A DNA stretch of 20,075 nt from Deltaproteobacteria bacterium. GTDB lineage: Bacteria; Bdellovibrionota; JACOXK01; 2-02-FULL-40-11. Positions 1 through 7,118 of this stretch are shown here, one piece after another. The notes below the pieces were generated by a model. That model saw nothing but the letters and a program-made list of their open reading frames with translations, had not been told where the DNA came from and did not search any database. The stretch is taken from NCBI GenBank assembly GCA_016193165.1, contig JACPST010000070.1, forward strand, positions 1-20,075. Direction: 5' to 3'. Every line of letters begins with the position of its first letter. Position 1 is the first letter of the stretch. The translations under genes and the position numbers were made by a program.

Positions 1-1
1 G

Positions 2-105
2 TGGCGGAAGTGTATGGGAATCGAACCCACCACAGGCCTCGCTCTAAACCGAGCCTGTCACTGGATTTGAAGTCCAGGAAGCACACCAGAGACTTTTACA
101 CTTCC
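2..105 (-). tRNA. selC: Selenocysteine tRNA, anticodon UCA
   Basis: The minus strand folds as tRNA-Sec. The acceptor stem is 8 bp (GGAAGTGT with ACACTTCC), followed by G and an encoded CCA. The anticodon arm CTGGA-CTTCAAA-TCCAG carries UCA. A long variable arm forms a stem of about 9 bp with one bulge (ACAGGC..TCG with CGAGGCCTGT), and the T loop is TTCGATT with a 5-bp stem closed by a G-U pair. The 8+5 acceptor/T architecture, the long variable arm and UCA match bacterial SelC. An ordinary tRNA-Ser has a 7-bp acceptor and would not read UGA. The molecule delivers selenocysteine at UGA codons with SelA, SelB and SelD, none of which is in the window. The D arm is less regular than the rest, so only that part of the fold is uncertain. 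Confidence 0.93.
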
Positions 106-124
106 AATCCTCTTTACAAAATAT

Positions 125-1939
125 ATGGAATTCAAACCCAGTCAAGTTATCAAAGCGTTGCTCATCGGTGGAGGAGTACTTTTGATTGCTATTGCTTTGT
201 ACTTTCCTTCACCTGCCCCCTCTCCTTTAGCTCAAAAGCAAGCCTCTTCAACCGTAGAGGATGTGGCTGTCCTCATTACCAAAAACCGAACCCTCAAAGA
301 AGATTTAAATGTTCAACGAGCGCTTTTCTACTTTTCTTTAGGAGAGGTGGCCAGTGAAAAAGGCAATGTGAATGAAGCGATTGAAAACTATAAAACGGCA
401 TTAAAATATGATCCCAAAGCTTCTTTTTTACATGCTCGCCTGGGAGAAGAATATCTCAAGCGGTCTGAATTCAACATTGCTCTAATCCATTTGAAAAAAG
501 CTGTGGAATTGGATCCCAATGCTCTTCAAGCCCATCTTCTTTTGGGAGGGATTTACGCGGCCACCAAAGAATATCAAAAGTCCGCGGCACATTATAAAAA
601 AGCCATTGCTTTAGATCCAGAAAGTGAAAAGTCTTATCTCTTTTTAGCAACGCTCTATTCCGATCAGAAAAAATATGATTTAGGTATTCAGACTCTTGAA
701 ATCTTGCTGAAAAAAGAACCTCAGTCTTTTTTAGCTTACTATTATATGGGACAGATCTATTCAGACCAAGGGAAGGTTTCTAAAGCCATTAGCCAATATA
801 AGAAAGCCTTAAAAATTCATCCTGGTTTTTACTCCGCGGCCGTTGCTTTGGGGCTTTATTATGAGACGACAGATCAAGTCGATAAAGCCATTGATCTGTA
901 CATGACAGCACTAGAGCGTGGGGAAAGGAATAACCGCCTTTTAAAAAGAGCCGTGCAGCTTCTCTTAGCCAAAAAAGATTATACCCGGGCTCTAAAACTC
1001 TTAGAAGATTTAAAGCTCCAAGATCCAGACGACTTAAATAACCGACTTCGTGTAGGCCTCATTTATTTTGAAATGAAAGAATATGAAAAGGCCAAGGTCG
1101 AATTTGAAGAATTGCGGAAGAAAAACCCGGATTCTGATCGCATTTTGTTTTATCTCTCTGCAGTCTATGAGAAGACGGGTGAAACTGAAAAAGCTCTTCA
1201 GCTTTTAAAGCGTGTCCCCGAAAAATCGACTTTTTATTTAGATAGCGTAGCGCATCATATTTATCTTCTAAAAGAAGCTGGAAAATATGAAGAAGCTTTA
1301 GCCCTTTTGACCTCTAGCCTTAAAAAATATCCTAAACATGTTCCTTTTTATGATCTTCAAGCCTCGATCTTTGAAAAACAGGAAAAAGTTGACAAGGCCA
1401 TAGAAATCATTCGGCAAGCATTGACGCAGTTTCCAAAAGAAGAGCGCCTCATTTATTATTTAGGGGCTCTGTACGACAAGCAAGGGGATACCGAAAGAGC
1501 TCTTTCTGTGATGCAAGATATTTTAAAGGCCAATCCTAAAAATCCTGATGCTTTAAACTATGTGGGTTATACCTATGTGACCCAAAAACAAAAGCTCGAT
1601 GAAGCAGAAGCGCTGATTAAAAAGGCTTTAGCGTTAAAACCAGGCGAAGGATATATCGAAGATAGTTTAGGCTGGCTCTATTATGTTCAGGGAAAATATA
1701 AAAAAGCCAAAGCCATCTTAGAAAAAGCTGTCCAGATGCGTTCTGATGAAGCAGTAATTTTAGATCATTTGGCCGATACCTATCTAAAGCTTGGAGAGAC
1801 AGAAAAGGCGTATCTAACCTATCAGACAGCCATGAATGCCAAGCCCGATCGAAAAACCGCTGATGCCATTAAACAAAAACTAGAGAAGCTCTCCGAAAAC
1901 GAAATAATCAAAAAACGCTTCCCCGCTAAAAATAAATAA
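125..1939 (+). CDS. Membrane-anchored tetratricopeptide repeat (TPR) protein
   Basis: A 604-residue protein. A short N-terminal hydrophobic helix (about residues 10-28, ALLIGGGVLLIAIALYF) acts as a signal anchor. Many 34-residue TPR units follow, seen as repeated patterns such as YDPKASFLHARLGEEYLK and LDPNALQAHLLLGGIYA. TPR arrays are protein-interaction scaffolds, so this one probably works at the periplasmic face of the inner membrane; its partner is unknown. ATG at 125 is chosen because it gives the membrane helix directly; no Shine-Dalgarno is visible. It is divergent from tRNA-Sec, only 19 bases away. A lipoprotein gene follows 14 bases after its stop, so the two may be cotranscribed. 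In delta-proteobacteria large TPR proteins sit next to DUF4292/LolB-like lipoproteins, which agrees with an envelope role. Confidence 0.9.
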   Translation: MEFKPSQVIKALLIGGGVLLIAIALYFPSPAPSPLAQKQASSTVEDVAVLITKNRTLKEDLNVQRALFYFSLGEVASEKGNVNEAIENYKTALKYDPKASFLHARLGEEYLKRSEFNIALIHLKKAVELDPNALQAHLLLGGIYAATKEYQKSAAHYKKAIALDPESEKSYLFLATLYSDQKKYDLGIQTLEILLKKEPQSFLAYYYMGQIYSDQGKVSKAISQYKKALKIHPGFYSAAVALGLYYETTDQVDKAIDLYMTALERGERNNRLLKRAVQLLLAKKDYTRALKLLEDLKLQDPDDLNNRLRVGLIYFEMKEYEKAKVEFEELRKKNPDSDRILFYLSAVYEKTGETEKALQLLKRVPEKSTFYLDSVAHHIYLLKEAGKYEEALALLTSSLKKYPKHVPFYDLQASIFEKQEKVDKAIEIIRQALTQFPKEERLIYYLGALYDKQGDTERALSVMQDILKANPKNPDALNYVGYTYVTQKQKLDEAEALIKKALALKPGEGYIEDSLGWLYYVQGKYKKAKAILEKAVQMRSDEAVILDHLADTYLKLGETEKAYLTYQTAMNAKPDRKTADAIKQKLEKLSENEIIKKRFPAKNK

Positions 1940-1953
1940 GTTATTATTTTTTT

Positions 1954-2652
1954 GTGCTTCCCAAAACTTCTAAGCCGTGGATTGGAATTTTTTTTCTTTT
2001 TTTGGTGGGCTGTAGGGCTTCACTGCACGACGTGATTCCAGAAGCAGATCTGTTACAAAAGTTTCGTCATAATCAAGAAAAAATAGCCTCCTTTCGGGGG
2101 ATGGGCAGTGCCTCTTTTTCTTTACAGGGGCAAAAGGGATCTGTGGAGGTTTTGGTTGTGGCTCAAAAGCCAGAGCAACTGAGGGTCGAAACCTCTCATT
2201 TTTTAGGATATCCCCTAACCACGCTCACAATTCACAAAAATAAACTGATTTATTATGTGGAGGCCTATGAACGGTACTATGTGGGGAAAACAGGGGATCC
2301 ATCGGCGCAAAAGTTTTTACCTTTTGGACTCAAAGAAAAAGATTTTTTAGCTATCCTTCTTTTTTCTAAAAGCGCGCATGAAAAATTTAAGAATCACCCC
2401 AAGTATCGACTTTCTTTTTTGGACATTCAAGAGGAGGAAAAACAAAAACTTTTTTACCCTAAGGGGTTTAGAATGACGAACAAAGAGACTCAAGAATATG
2501 TGGAAATCGGCTGGGATTCATTTGATTTAAACGCGCAAAAATTTCCTGCTCGACTCTTTGAGTTAGAAAAACCCCCTCAGGCACTGCGTGTAGAGCTTTC
2601 TTCTTCTCAAAAAGTTATTCCTATTTTTAAGGGAGAGGATGAGGCCAAATAG
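1954..2652 (+). CDS. Outer-membrane lipoprotein, LolB/DUF4292-like
   Basis: A 232-residue protein starting at GTG. It has a short charged N-terminus, a hydrophobic stretch and a lipobox FLVGC with Cys at about residue 20, so it should be diacylated by Lgt (encoded downstream at 5200) and sorted as a lipoprotein. The mature part begins with a helix and then shows a beta-rich pattern (FRGMGSASFSLQG.., GSVEVLVVAQKPEQLRVE, LTTLTIHKNKLIYYVEA). This is typical of the LolA/LolB-like beta-barrel fold and of DUF4292 proteins, which bind lipids or lipoproteins. I infer family membership from this pattern, not from a search. No Shine-Dalgarno precedes the GTG (the upstream sequence is AT-rich), and expression is probably coupled to the TPR gene 14 bases upstream. 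Confidence 0.75.
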   Translation: MLPKTSKPWIGIFFLFLVGCRASLHDVIPEADLLQKFRHNQEKIASFRGMGSASFSLQGQKGSVEVLVVAQKPEQLRVETSHFLGYPLTTLTIHKNKLIYYVEAYERYYVGKTGDPSAQKFLPFGLKEKDFLAILLFSKSAHEKFKNHPKYRLSFLDIQEEEKQKLFYPKGFRMTNKETQEYVEIGWDSFDLNAQKFPARLFELEKPPQALRVELSSSQKVIPIFKGEDEAK

Positions 2653-2693
2653 TCCTTGAGTTTGAGGGTAAATCATGTTTTGAGTAAACATTT

Positions 2694-3683
2694 GTGGAAC
2701 AGTTACTTGACATTCGAAATTTAACCACCTCTTTTTTCATGGAAGAAGGAGAACTTAAGGCGGTTCATGATGTGAGCTTTAAGATTCCCAAAGGAAAAAC
2801 CTTGGGAATTGTTGGAGAAAGCGGCTGTGGCAAGAGTGTGACAGCTCTTTCCATTATGCGTTTGGTTTCCGAGCCTCCGGGAAAGATTGTGAAGGGGCAA
2901 ATTCTTTATCGAGGGACAGATCTCATAAAGCTTCCTTTAGGTGAAATGCGAAATATCCGGGGTAATAAAATTTCGATGATCTTTCAAGAGCCCATGACCT
3001 CCTTAAATCCTGTGTTTACCATTGGAAACCAAATTGAAGAGGCGATTGCGCTTCACCAGGATTTAAGTTCCAAAGAAGTTAAAAATAAGACCCTTGAAAT
3101 GTTAAACCTGGTGGGCATTCCTGAACCTGAACACCGCGCCAAAGATTATCCGCACCAATTGAGTGGTGGGATGCGCCAGCGGGTTATGATTGCCATGGCT
3201 TTGTCGTGCGAACCGGAGCTTTTGATTGCGGATGAACCGACGACAGCCTTGGATGTGACGATTCAAGCCCAAATTTTGGATTTACTTCGAAAACTTCAAC
3301 AAGAATTGGGTATGTCTATTATGATTATTACCCATGACCTTGGGGTCGTAGCAGAGATGGCCGATGAAGTCATTGTGATGTACGCGGGAAAAATTGTGGA
3401 GCAAGCCAGTGTGAACGAAATTTTTGAGCGTCCTCTTCATCCGTATACCATTGGTCTTTTAAAATCGATTCCGTCGCTGCAGATGGCTGGAGGCAAGGTG
3501 ACGCGGCTAGAGACGATTCCCGGTATGGTGCCCAATATTTTAGAGCTTAAAGGGGGCTGCCCTTTTGAGGAGCGATGTTTTTTACGTGTGCCTCATTGCA
3601 AAGCAGAAGAACCCCAGCTTCGAGAAATTACGCCCAATCATTGGGTCAGTTGCTTTGAGGCAGAGCGGATTTTAAACAAATGA
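2694..3683 (+). CDS. oppD: Oligopeptide/dipeptide ABC transporter ATPase, OppD/DppD type
   Basis: A 329-residue cytoplasmic ATPase energising peptide import. It shows Walker A GESGCGKS (about residues 41-48), Q-loop [10 protein letters not shown], signature LSGGMRQRV, Walker [13 protein letters not shown] and the switch His in IITHDLG. It also has the OppD/DppD-specific C-terminal extension with HPYTIGLL and the cysteine-rich [11 protein letters not shown] segment that can hold an iron-sulfur cluster in this family. Length is normal. The start is GTG with no strong ribosome-binding site. It overlaps the next ATPase gene by 4 bases (ATGA), the usual OppD-OppF coupling. No permease or substrate-binding protein gene is in the window, so the substrate cannot be named. 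Because oppF is damaged, this ATPase may lack its normal partner. Confidence 0.9.
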   Translation: MEQLLDIRNLTTSFFMEEGELKAVHDVSFKIPKGKTLGIVGESGCGKSVTALSIMRLVSEPPGKIVKGQILYRGTDLIKLPLGEMRNIRGNKISMIFQEPMTSLNPVFTIGNQIEEAIALHQDLSSKEVKNKTLEMLNLVGIPEPEHRAKDYPHQLSGGMRQRVMIAMALSCEPELLIADEPTTALDVTIQAQILDLLRKLQQELGMSIMIITHDLGVVAEMADEVIVMYAGKIVEQASVNEIFERPLHPYTIGLLKSIPSLQMAGGKVTRLETIPGMVPNILELKGGCPFEERCFLRVPHCKAEEPQLREITPNHWVSCFEAERILNK

Positions 3684-4619
3684 CACAAGAAAAATTAATT
3701 GAAATTAAACAACTCGTTAAACATTTCCCGATTAAAAAAGGACTTTTTTCGAGAGAAGTGGGGAGTGTGAAGGCGGTAAATAGCGTTACTCTCGATATTT
3801 ATAAAGGAGAAACTCTAGGGCTTGTAGGGGAAAGTGGATGCGGAAAATCAACCTTAGGGCGAGCCATTATTCGATTGATTGAGCCTACCAGTGGTGAAGT
3901 TCTCTTTAGAGGTGAAAATTTGTCACATGCAGATTATTTTTCAAGATCCTTATGCTTCTTTAAATCCTCGAATGACGATAGGAAGTATTATTGGAGAACC
4001 CCTTTCGATTCATAAACTGGTGTCTTCTAAAAGAGAAAAAGTCGATCGTGTGGTAGATCTCTTGAACGAAGTAGGGCTTAGGCCGGATCTCTTAAATCGT
4101 TATCCCCATGAGTTTAGCGGGGGACAGCGTCAGCGTATTGGAATTGCTAGAGCCATTGCGTTAAAACCTGAATTTATCGTCTGTGATGAACCGGTGTCTG
4201 CGTTAGATGTTTCTATTCAAGCGCAGGTCATCAATCTTCTTTCTGACCTTCAGAAGAAATTTAAACTGACGTATCTTTTTATTGCCCATGATTTAAAAGT
4301 GGTCGAATACATCAGCAATCGTGTGGCAGTGATGTACTTGGGAGAAATTGTAGAGCTTGCCCGAAGTGAAGATATTTATCGGGATCCTAAACATCCCTAT
4401 ACGCAAGCGCTTTTGTCTGCCATTCCTGTGCCAGATCCTAAAGCTAAGAAACAACGTATTATTTTAAAGGGCGATGTTCCAAGCCCGATTCATCCACCGC
4501 CAGGGTGCCCCTTTCATACACGCTGTCATTATAAGATTGTCGATCGATGCAAAACAGAACATCCCGAGCTCCGGGAACTGGCTCCGGGTCACTGGGCTTC
4601 ATGTCACTTGGCAGAGTGA
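3680..4619 (+). pseudogene. oppF: OppF/DppF-type ABC ATPase, broken by internal out-of-frame deletion
   Basis: The reading frame from ATG 3680 encodes the N-terminal part of OppF, including Walker [10 protein letters not shown], up to LFRGENLSH. Coding then continues in the +1 frame from [15 protein letters not shown] (ATG at 3927). That part carries the signature SGGQRQRIG, Walker [13 protein letters not shown], the switch His in IAHDLK and the HPYTQALL plus [10 protein letters not shown]-terminal region, ending at 4619. In E. coli OppF about 12 residues lie between the equivalent of GENLS and MQIIFQDP. Here they are absent and the frame is shifted, so a deletion of roughly 32-35 bases is more likely than a single-base error. 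The 5' frame runs out at 4015. Neither piece alone has a complete ATP site. Whether a split product works is unknown. Confidence 0.8.
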
Positions 4620-5116
4620 AGATTGATGAGTGTTCGAACGGTCTGAGAAATTTCTTGAACGTTAAAAGGCTTTGTAATGTAGTCGTGAGCGCCCAACTGA
4701 AAAGCGTGTTTTTTATCGGCTTCACTTTTTCGTCCTGAAATAAACACAACAGGAACTTCTTTTAAGTCCTCATGGTTTTTAAGAAGTTTACACAGCTCAA
4801 ATCCATCAACCCATGGAAGATTAACGTCGAGTAAAATAAGTTCTACCGATTGAAACTCCAGGCTTTGGACCAGTTCTGTTGCATCGTGGGCAAGCGTGAC
4901 TTCGTATCCTTCCTTTTCAAAGAGACGCTTTAAGACGTTGAGTGTCGTTTGGTCATCATCTACGACTAAAATATGTTTGGGAGTTTTTTTGTGATAGACA
5001 CTTCGGTAGTCATCCAAAGAAACCACTTTGTTCTTCAGAAGTTTCTTTTTTTTGATTTGTTCAATTTCTAAGGATAGCTTCTTGGTGGATATGTTTTTAG
5101 GATCGAATTGAGACAT
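4604..5116 (-). CDS. Orphan single-domain response regulator with basic N-terminal tail
   Basis: About 170 residues. The last ~120 form a receiver (REC) domain: acidic pocket HILVVDDDQ, phospho-acceptor Asp in [13 protein letters not shown], Thr/Ser-region [12 protein letters not shown] and the invariant Lys in YITKPF. There is no output domain. The first ~50 residues are Lys-rich ([13 protein letters not shown], then [14 protein letters not shown]) and unrecognised. A GTG 54 bases upstream could extend the frame, but a good sigma-70 promoter (5127-5155) lies inside that extension. ATG at 5116, or ATG at 5122, is therefore the real start, on a leaderless or very short-leader mRNA. The gene is divergent from lgt, and its 3' end overlaps the end of oppF by 16 bases. 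No kinase is adjacent. Confidence 0.88.
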   Translation of the reverse strand: MSQFDPKNISTKKLSLEIEQIKKKKLLKNKVVSLDDYRSVYHKKTPKHILVVDDDQTTLNVLKRLFEKEGYEVTLAHDATELVQSLEFQSVELILLDVNLPWVDGFELCKLLKNHEDLKEVPVVFISGRKSEADKKHAFQLGAHDYITKPFNVQEISQTVRTLINLHSAK

Positions 5117-5126
5117 AACCATTTTT

Positions 5127-5155
5127 AGTATACGGTAAAAATGAGGTCGAATCAA
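5127..5155 (-). promoter_or_regulatory. Sigma-70 promoter of the response regulator gene
   Basis: On the minus strand: -35 TTGATT, exactly 17 bases, -10 TATACT. The first ATG (5122) is 4 bases past the -10 and the second (5116) is 10 bases past it, so the mRNA would have almost no leader. Its -35 box lies 8 bp from the -35 box of the divergent lgt promoter. Confidence 0.7.
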
Positions 5156-5163
5156 TAGACTGT

Positions 5164-5192
5164 TTGACACCGTTTTTAAAAATCGTCATACT
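5164..5192 (+). promoter_or_regulatory. Sigma-70 promoter of lgt
   Basis: A perfect -35 TTGACA, 17-base spacer and -10 CATACT. The lgt ATG at 5200 begins 7 bases after the -10 box, where transcription should start, which predicts a leaderless lgt mRNA. It also argues against the upstream in-frame TTG at 5164, which is the -35 box itself. Confidence 0.75.
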
Positions 5193-5199
5193 GTATTGC

Positions 5200-6003
5200 A
5201 TGTATCCGATATTACTTAAGATTCCTTTGGGTTCCTGGACGCTTCCAATCCCCGGGTATGGAACGATGCTGGCTCTGGGATTTAGTGTGGCGCTTTATCT
5301 GGTGGTGAGAAGGGCACGGGTGGAAGGGCTTAATCCCGATCATTTTTTAAATGTAGCCACCTACATTATTTTAGCAGCTTTGATCGGATCTCGGTTCTTT
5401 CATGTGATCATTGAAAAACCTTCTTACTATTTTGCAAACCCGCTAGAGATTCCAAAAGTATGGAAGGGGGGCTATACCTATTATGGGGGATTTATTCCGG
5501 CCGCTCTTGTGCTTTGGTGGTATTTGAAAAAGCACCATATTCCCATTTTAAAATCCATGGATATTTTTGCTCCCTATTTGGCGTTAGGAACAGCGTTTGG
5601 ACGGCTGGGATGTTTTTTAGCAGGATGTTGTCATGGAAAAGTTTGTGCCACACCGTTTTTTCCCATTAGTTATGTAGCTACTCGTCCAGATAGTTTTTCA
5701 CGTCCTTTAGGTGTGCCGCTGTATGCGACACAATTTTGGCAAGCTTCAGCCAATTTTTTAGTTTTCCTCTGTTTGATTTGGCTTCGAAAACATAAAAAAT
5801 TTGATGGCCAACTTTTGGCAGGCTATTTAATTTTATATCCCATTGGGCGGATTATTATTGAAGTTTTTAGAGGAGATGAAATCCGAGGATTTTTAATTTC
5901 AGATCTGCTTTCAACCTCTCAATTTTTGGGACTTGTAACCATGCTGATAGGTGGAGTTTTGTGGTGGCGCGCCAGGGGCTGTTCAAAAAGTCCCAGATAC
6001 TAG
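5200..6003 (+). CDS. lgt: Prolipoprotein diacylglyceryl transferase (divergent Lgt)
   Basis: An inner-membrane enzyme that transfers diacylglycerol from phosphatidylglycerol to the lipobox Cys of prolipoproteins; at least two substrates are encoded here (1954 and 18220 genes). About 267 residues with several membrane segments. The Lgt signature region appears as FGRLGCFLAGCCHGK (about residues 133-147) and the earlier loop as GGYTYYGGFI. E. coli Lgt has HGG and GRIGN at these places, so His103 and Asn146 equivalents are replaced by Tyr and Cys. I recall this Cys-rich variant from delta-proteobacterial Lgt homologues, so it is probably a normal branch and not a damaged enzyme. The start is set by the promoter. 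The last eight residues (GCSKSPRY) are encoded by the inverted-repeat element that begins at 5976. Confidence 0.87.
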   Translation: MYPILLKIPLGSWTLPIPGYGTMLALGFSVALYLVVRRARVEGLNPDHFLNVATYIILAALIGSRFFHVIIEKPSYYFANPLEIPKVWKGGYTYYGGFIPAALVLWWYLKKHHIPILKSMDIFAPYLALGTAFGRLGCFLAGCCHGKVCATPFFPISYVATRPDSFSRPLGVPLYATQFWQASANFLVFLCLIWLRKHKKFDGQLLAGYLILYPIGRIIIEVFRGDEIRGFLISDLLSTSQFLGLVTMLIGGVLWWRARGCSKSPRY

Positions 6004-6097
6004 GCGCCCGAGGAGTGGCGACTGAGGCGTACTCGAATAGTACGTTGAAGGAGACACGACGAGGGCAACGACGTAGATGGGACTTTTTGAACAGCCC
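5976..6097. repeat. 122-bp inverted-repeat element at the 3' end of lgt
   Basis: Perfect 20-bp terminal inverted repeats (5976-5995 and 6078-6097; core GGGCTGTTCAAAAAGTCCC) enclose about 82 bp. That interior holds a second, smaller palindrome CGTACT-CGAAT-AGTACG. The element supplies the lgt stop codon and the final codons. A T-rich run follows the right arm, so it could also act as a transcription terminator. The sequence resembles intergenic repeats ending in TTTTTGAACAGCC that I recall from other delta-proteobacterial and metagenome genomes; this recollection needs a search. It has no coding capacity, so it is MITE- or REP-like. Confidence 0.8.
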
Positions 6098-6287
6098 TTT
6101 CTTTATTTTTTCCAAGGAAGAAGGGGGTTGGCTCTAAACCGCCAGCGGCAATTTTCTTATACAACTCAAGTGGCTCAACGCAAAAGCAAATCCGGCACGA
6201 TCCAACAAAACCAAGCCCTCACCTCCTGCGCCGTTACATTCACTCTCTCCACTGAATATAATTTTTAGCCAGGCTGCCAACTTCACC
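6098..6287. other. Gene-free stretch between the lgt repeat and the island repeat
   Basis: I see no convincing gene, RNA or promoter here. Short frames on both strands have no recognisable protein character. Together with the repeat up to 6348 and the tail to 6403 it forms about 300 bp of non-coding DNA downstream of both lgt and the minus-strand island operon. Confidence 0.5.
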
Positions 6288-6348
6288 ATAACAGGATAAC
6301 TTAGTGACACGTCATCCTGAGGTGTAGCCGAAGGAACTCAGCATTTAA
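6288..6348 (+). repeat. Left ~60-bp repeat flanking the protease/kinase operon
   Basis: It begins ATAACAGGAT and contains GTCATCCTGAG, then AGCCGAAGGAACTCAG. It matches, in inverted orientation, 7933-7991. Over the first 34 positions, which align without gaps, 26 are identical, and the match continues with small gaps to TTTAA. The core resembles the widespread GTCATTCTGAG..GCGAAGAATCTC intergenic repeat that I recall from many bacterial genomes. Confidence 0.65.
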
Positions 6349-6403
6349 CATGTTGAAAGAGAGAATTTCTAAAGTGGTTAGTCTGTTGGCAGTAGATGCT
6401 AAA

Positions 6404-6577
6404 TTAAGAACCTGTTTTCTTCAATTTACTGGATGGGATTTTGACAACTTTGCCATCTTTCCAAACTATAAGAGGCAAGCCTGCTTTTTTATTTTCTTTT
6501 ACAACTTCCTTAACAGCTTCTTTAAGAGCTTTTTCAGCCAGTGCTGGAAGAGATGATTTTAAATGTCGCTTCATCAT
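6404..6577 (-). CDS. Small basic protein, putative antitoxin partner of the zeta-like kinase
   Basis: 57 residues. An amphipathic, Lys/Ala/Glu-rich helix (LPALAEKALKEAVKEVVKEN) is followed by KKAGLPLIVWKDGKVVKIP. Small proteins ending in a similar G-x-P-[IL]-x-V-W-x-D-G-K-V-V motif occur beside zeta-toxin-like ATPases in other genomes; this is from memory, so the antitoxin role is inference. It overlaps the 3' end of the kinase gene by 44 bases in another frame, which suggests translational coupling as the last gene of the operon. ATG 6577 is followed at once by ATG 6574; either may be used. No clear Shine-Dalgarno is present, and a longer in-frame start at 6610 lies deeper in the kinase gene. 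Confidence 0.65.
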   Translation of the reverse strand: MMKRHLKSSLPALAEKALKEAVKEVVKENKKAGLPLIVWKDGKVVKIPSSKLKKTGS

Positions 6578-7118
6578 ATACAACAACCTTACCATGCTCT
6601 TTCTTTGCAATCAAATGCGGTTTAATATTTGAATTGTCAAAGAGAGACCAAGAATCAACTAATAGTTTATAAACGTCAAAAAAATTGTGAATACTTCTGG
6701 CAAATCGACGTCGTACATCATGAATTGGAATATTATGTCCTCCCTTGGCAACCCTTTCTTTGATGCGCTCTAGAGCAAGACCAGCACTTGGAATCCAAAG
6801 AAAAAATAAATGAATTTCATACCCTTTCTTTTTTAGTTTTCTAAAAAGAGAAGCATAGGTTTTTCCCGAAAGAGTAGTTTCAAAAGCAAAATCAACTTTC
6901 TTCGAAGAATATTCTTGAATCTGACTAAGAAGAAGCCTTCCTGCTTTGATAGCAACAGTTTGAGGGGAAAATGGAGCCAATCCTTGAGCGATCATATCAG
7001 CGTTAATAAAGTTCGGACATTTTACGTATTGAGGTAAAAACTCTTTGGCAAAAGTTGTCTTTCCAGAACCATTTGGTCCGGCAATAATATAAAGATGAGG
7101 AATATTTTTATAATTCAT
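6534..7118 (-). CDS. Zeta-toxin-like P-loop kinase (COG4185 type)
   Basis: 194 residues. Walker A GPNGSGKTT lies at about residues 14-22, a catalytic-type Asp in NADMIA (residue 41), and FETTLSGK and the IKERVAKGGHNIPIHDVRRRF Arg-rich lid follow. This order is typical of zeta-toxin-like or predicted ABC-type ATPase COG4185 proteins. Classical zeta toxins phosphorylate UDP-N-acetylglucosamine; the substrate of this subfamily is not established. The ATG follows directly after the TAA of the upstream protease gene (no spacer), and the small basic protein overlaps its end, so the three genes look like one operon. No epsilon-type antitoxin is seen; the small protein at 6404 is the candidate. The protein appears full length and undamaged. 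Confidence 0.82.
   Translation of the reverse strand: MNYKNIPHLYIIAGPNGSGKTTFAKEFLPQYVKCPNFINADMIAQGLAPFSPQTVAIKAGRLLLSQIQEYSSKKVDFAFETTLSGKTYASLFRKLKKKGYEIHLFFLWIPSAGLALERIKERVAKGGHNIPIHDVRRRFARSIHNFFDVYKLLVDSWSLFDNSNIKPHLIAKKEHGKVVVYDEATFKIISSSTG

Noticed and set aside
1..357. Open frame of 118 codons at the left edge
   Set aside because: It runs through tRNA-Sec and the start of the TPR gene in another frame, and its composition is not protein-like.
3905..3935. Programmed frameshift joining the two oppF halves
   Set aside because: About a dozen conserved codons are missing at the junction and no slippery site or stop context is seen, so a deletion is the simpler explanation.
5164..5199. 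TTG 5164 as the start of lgt
   Set aside because: This TTG is the -35 box of the lgt promoter; ATG 5200 fits the expected transcription start.
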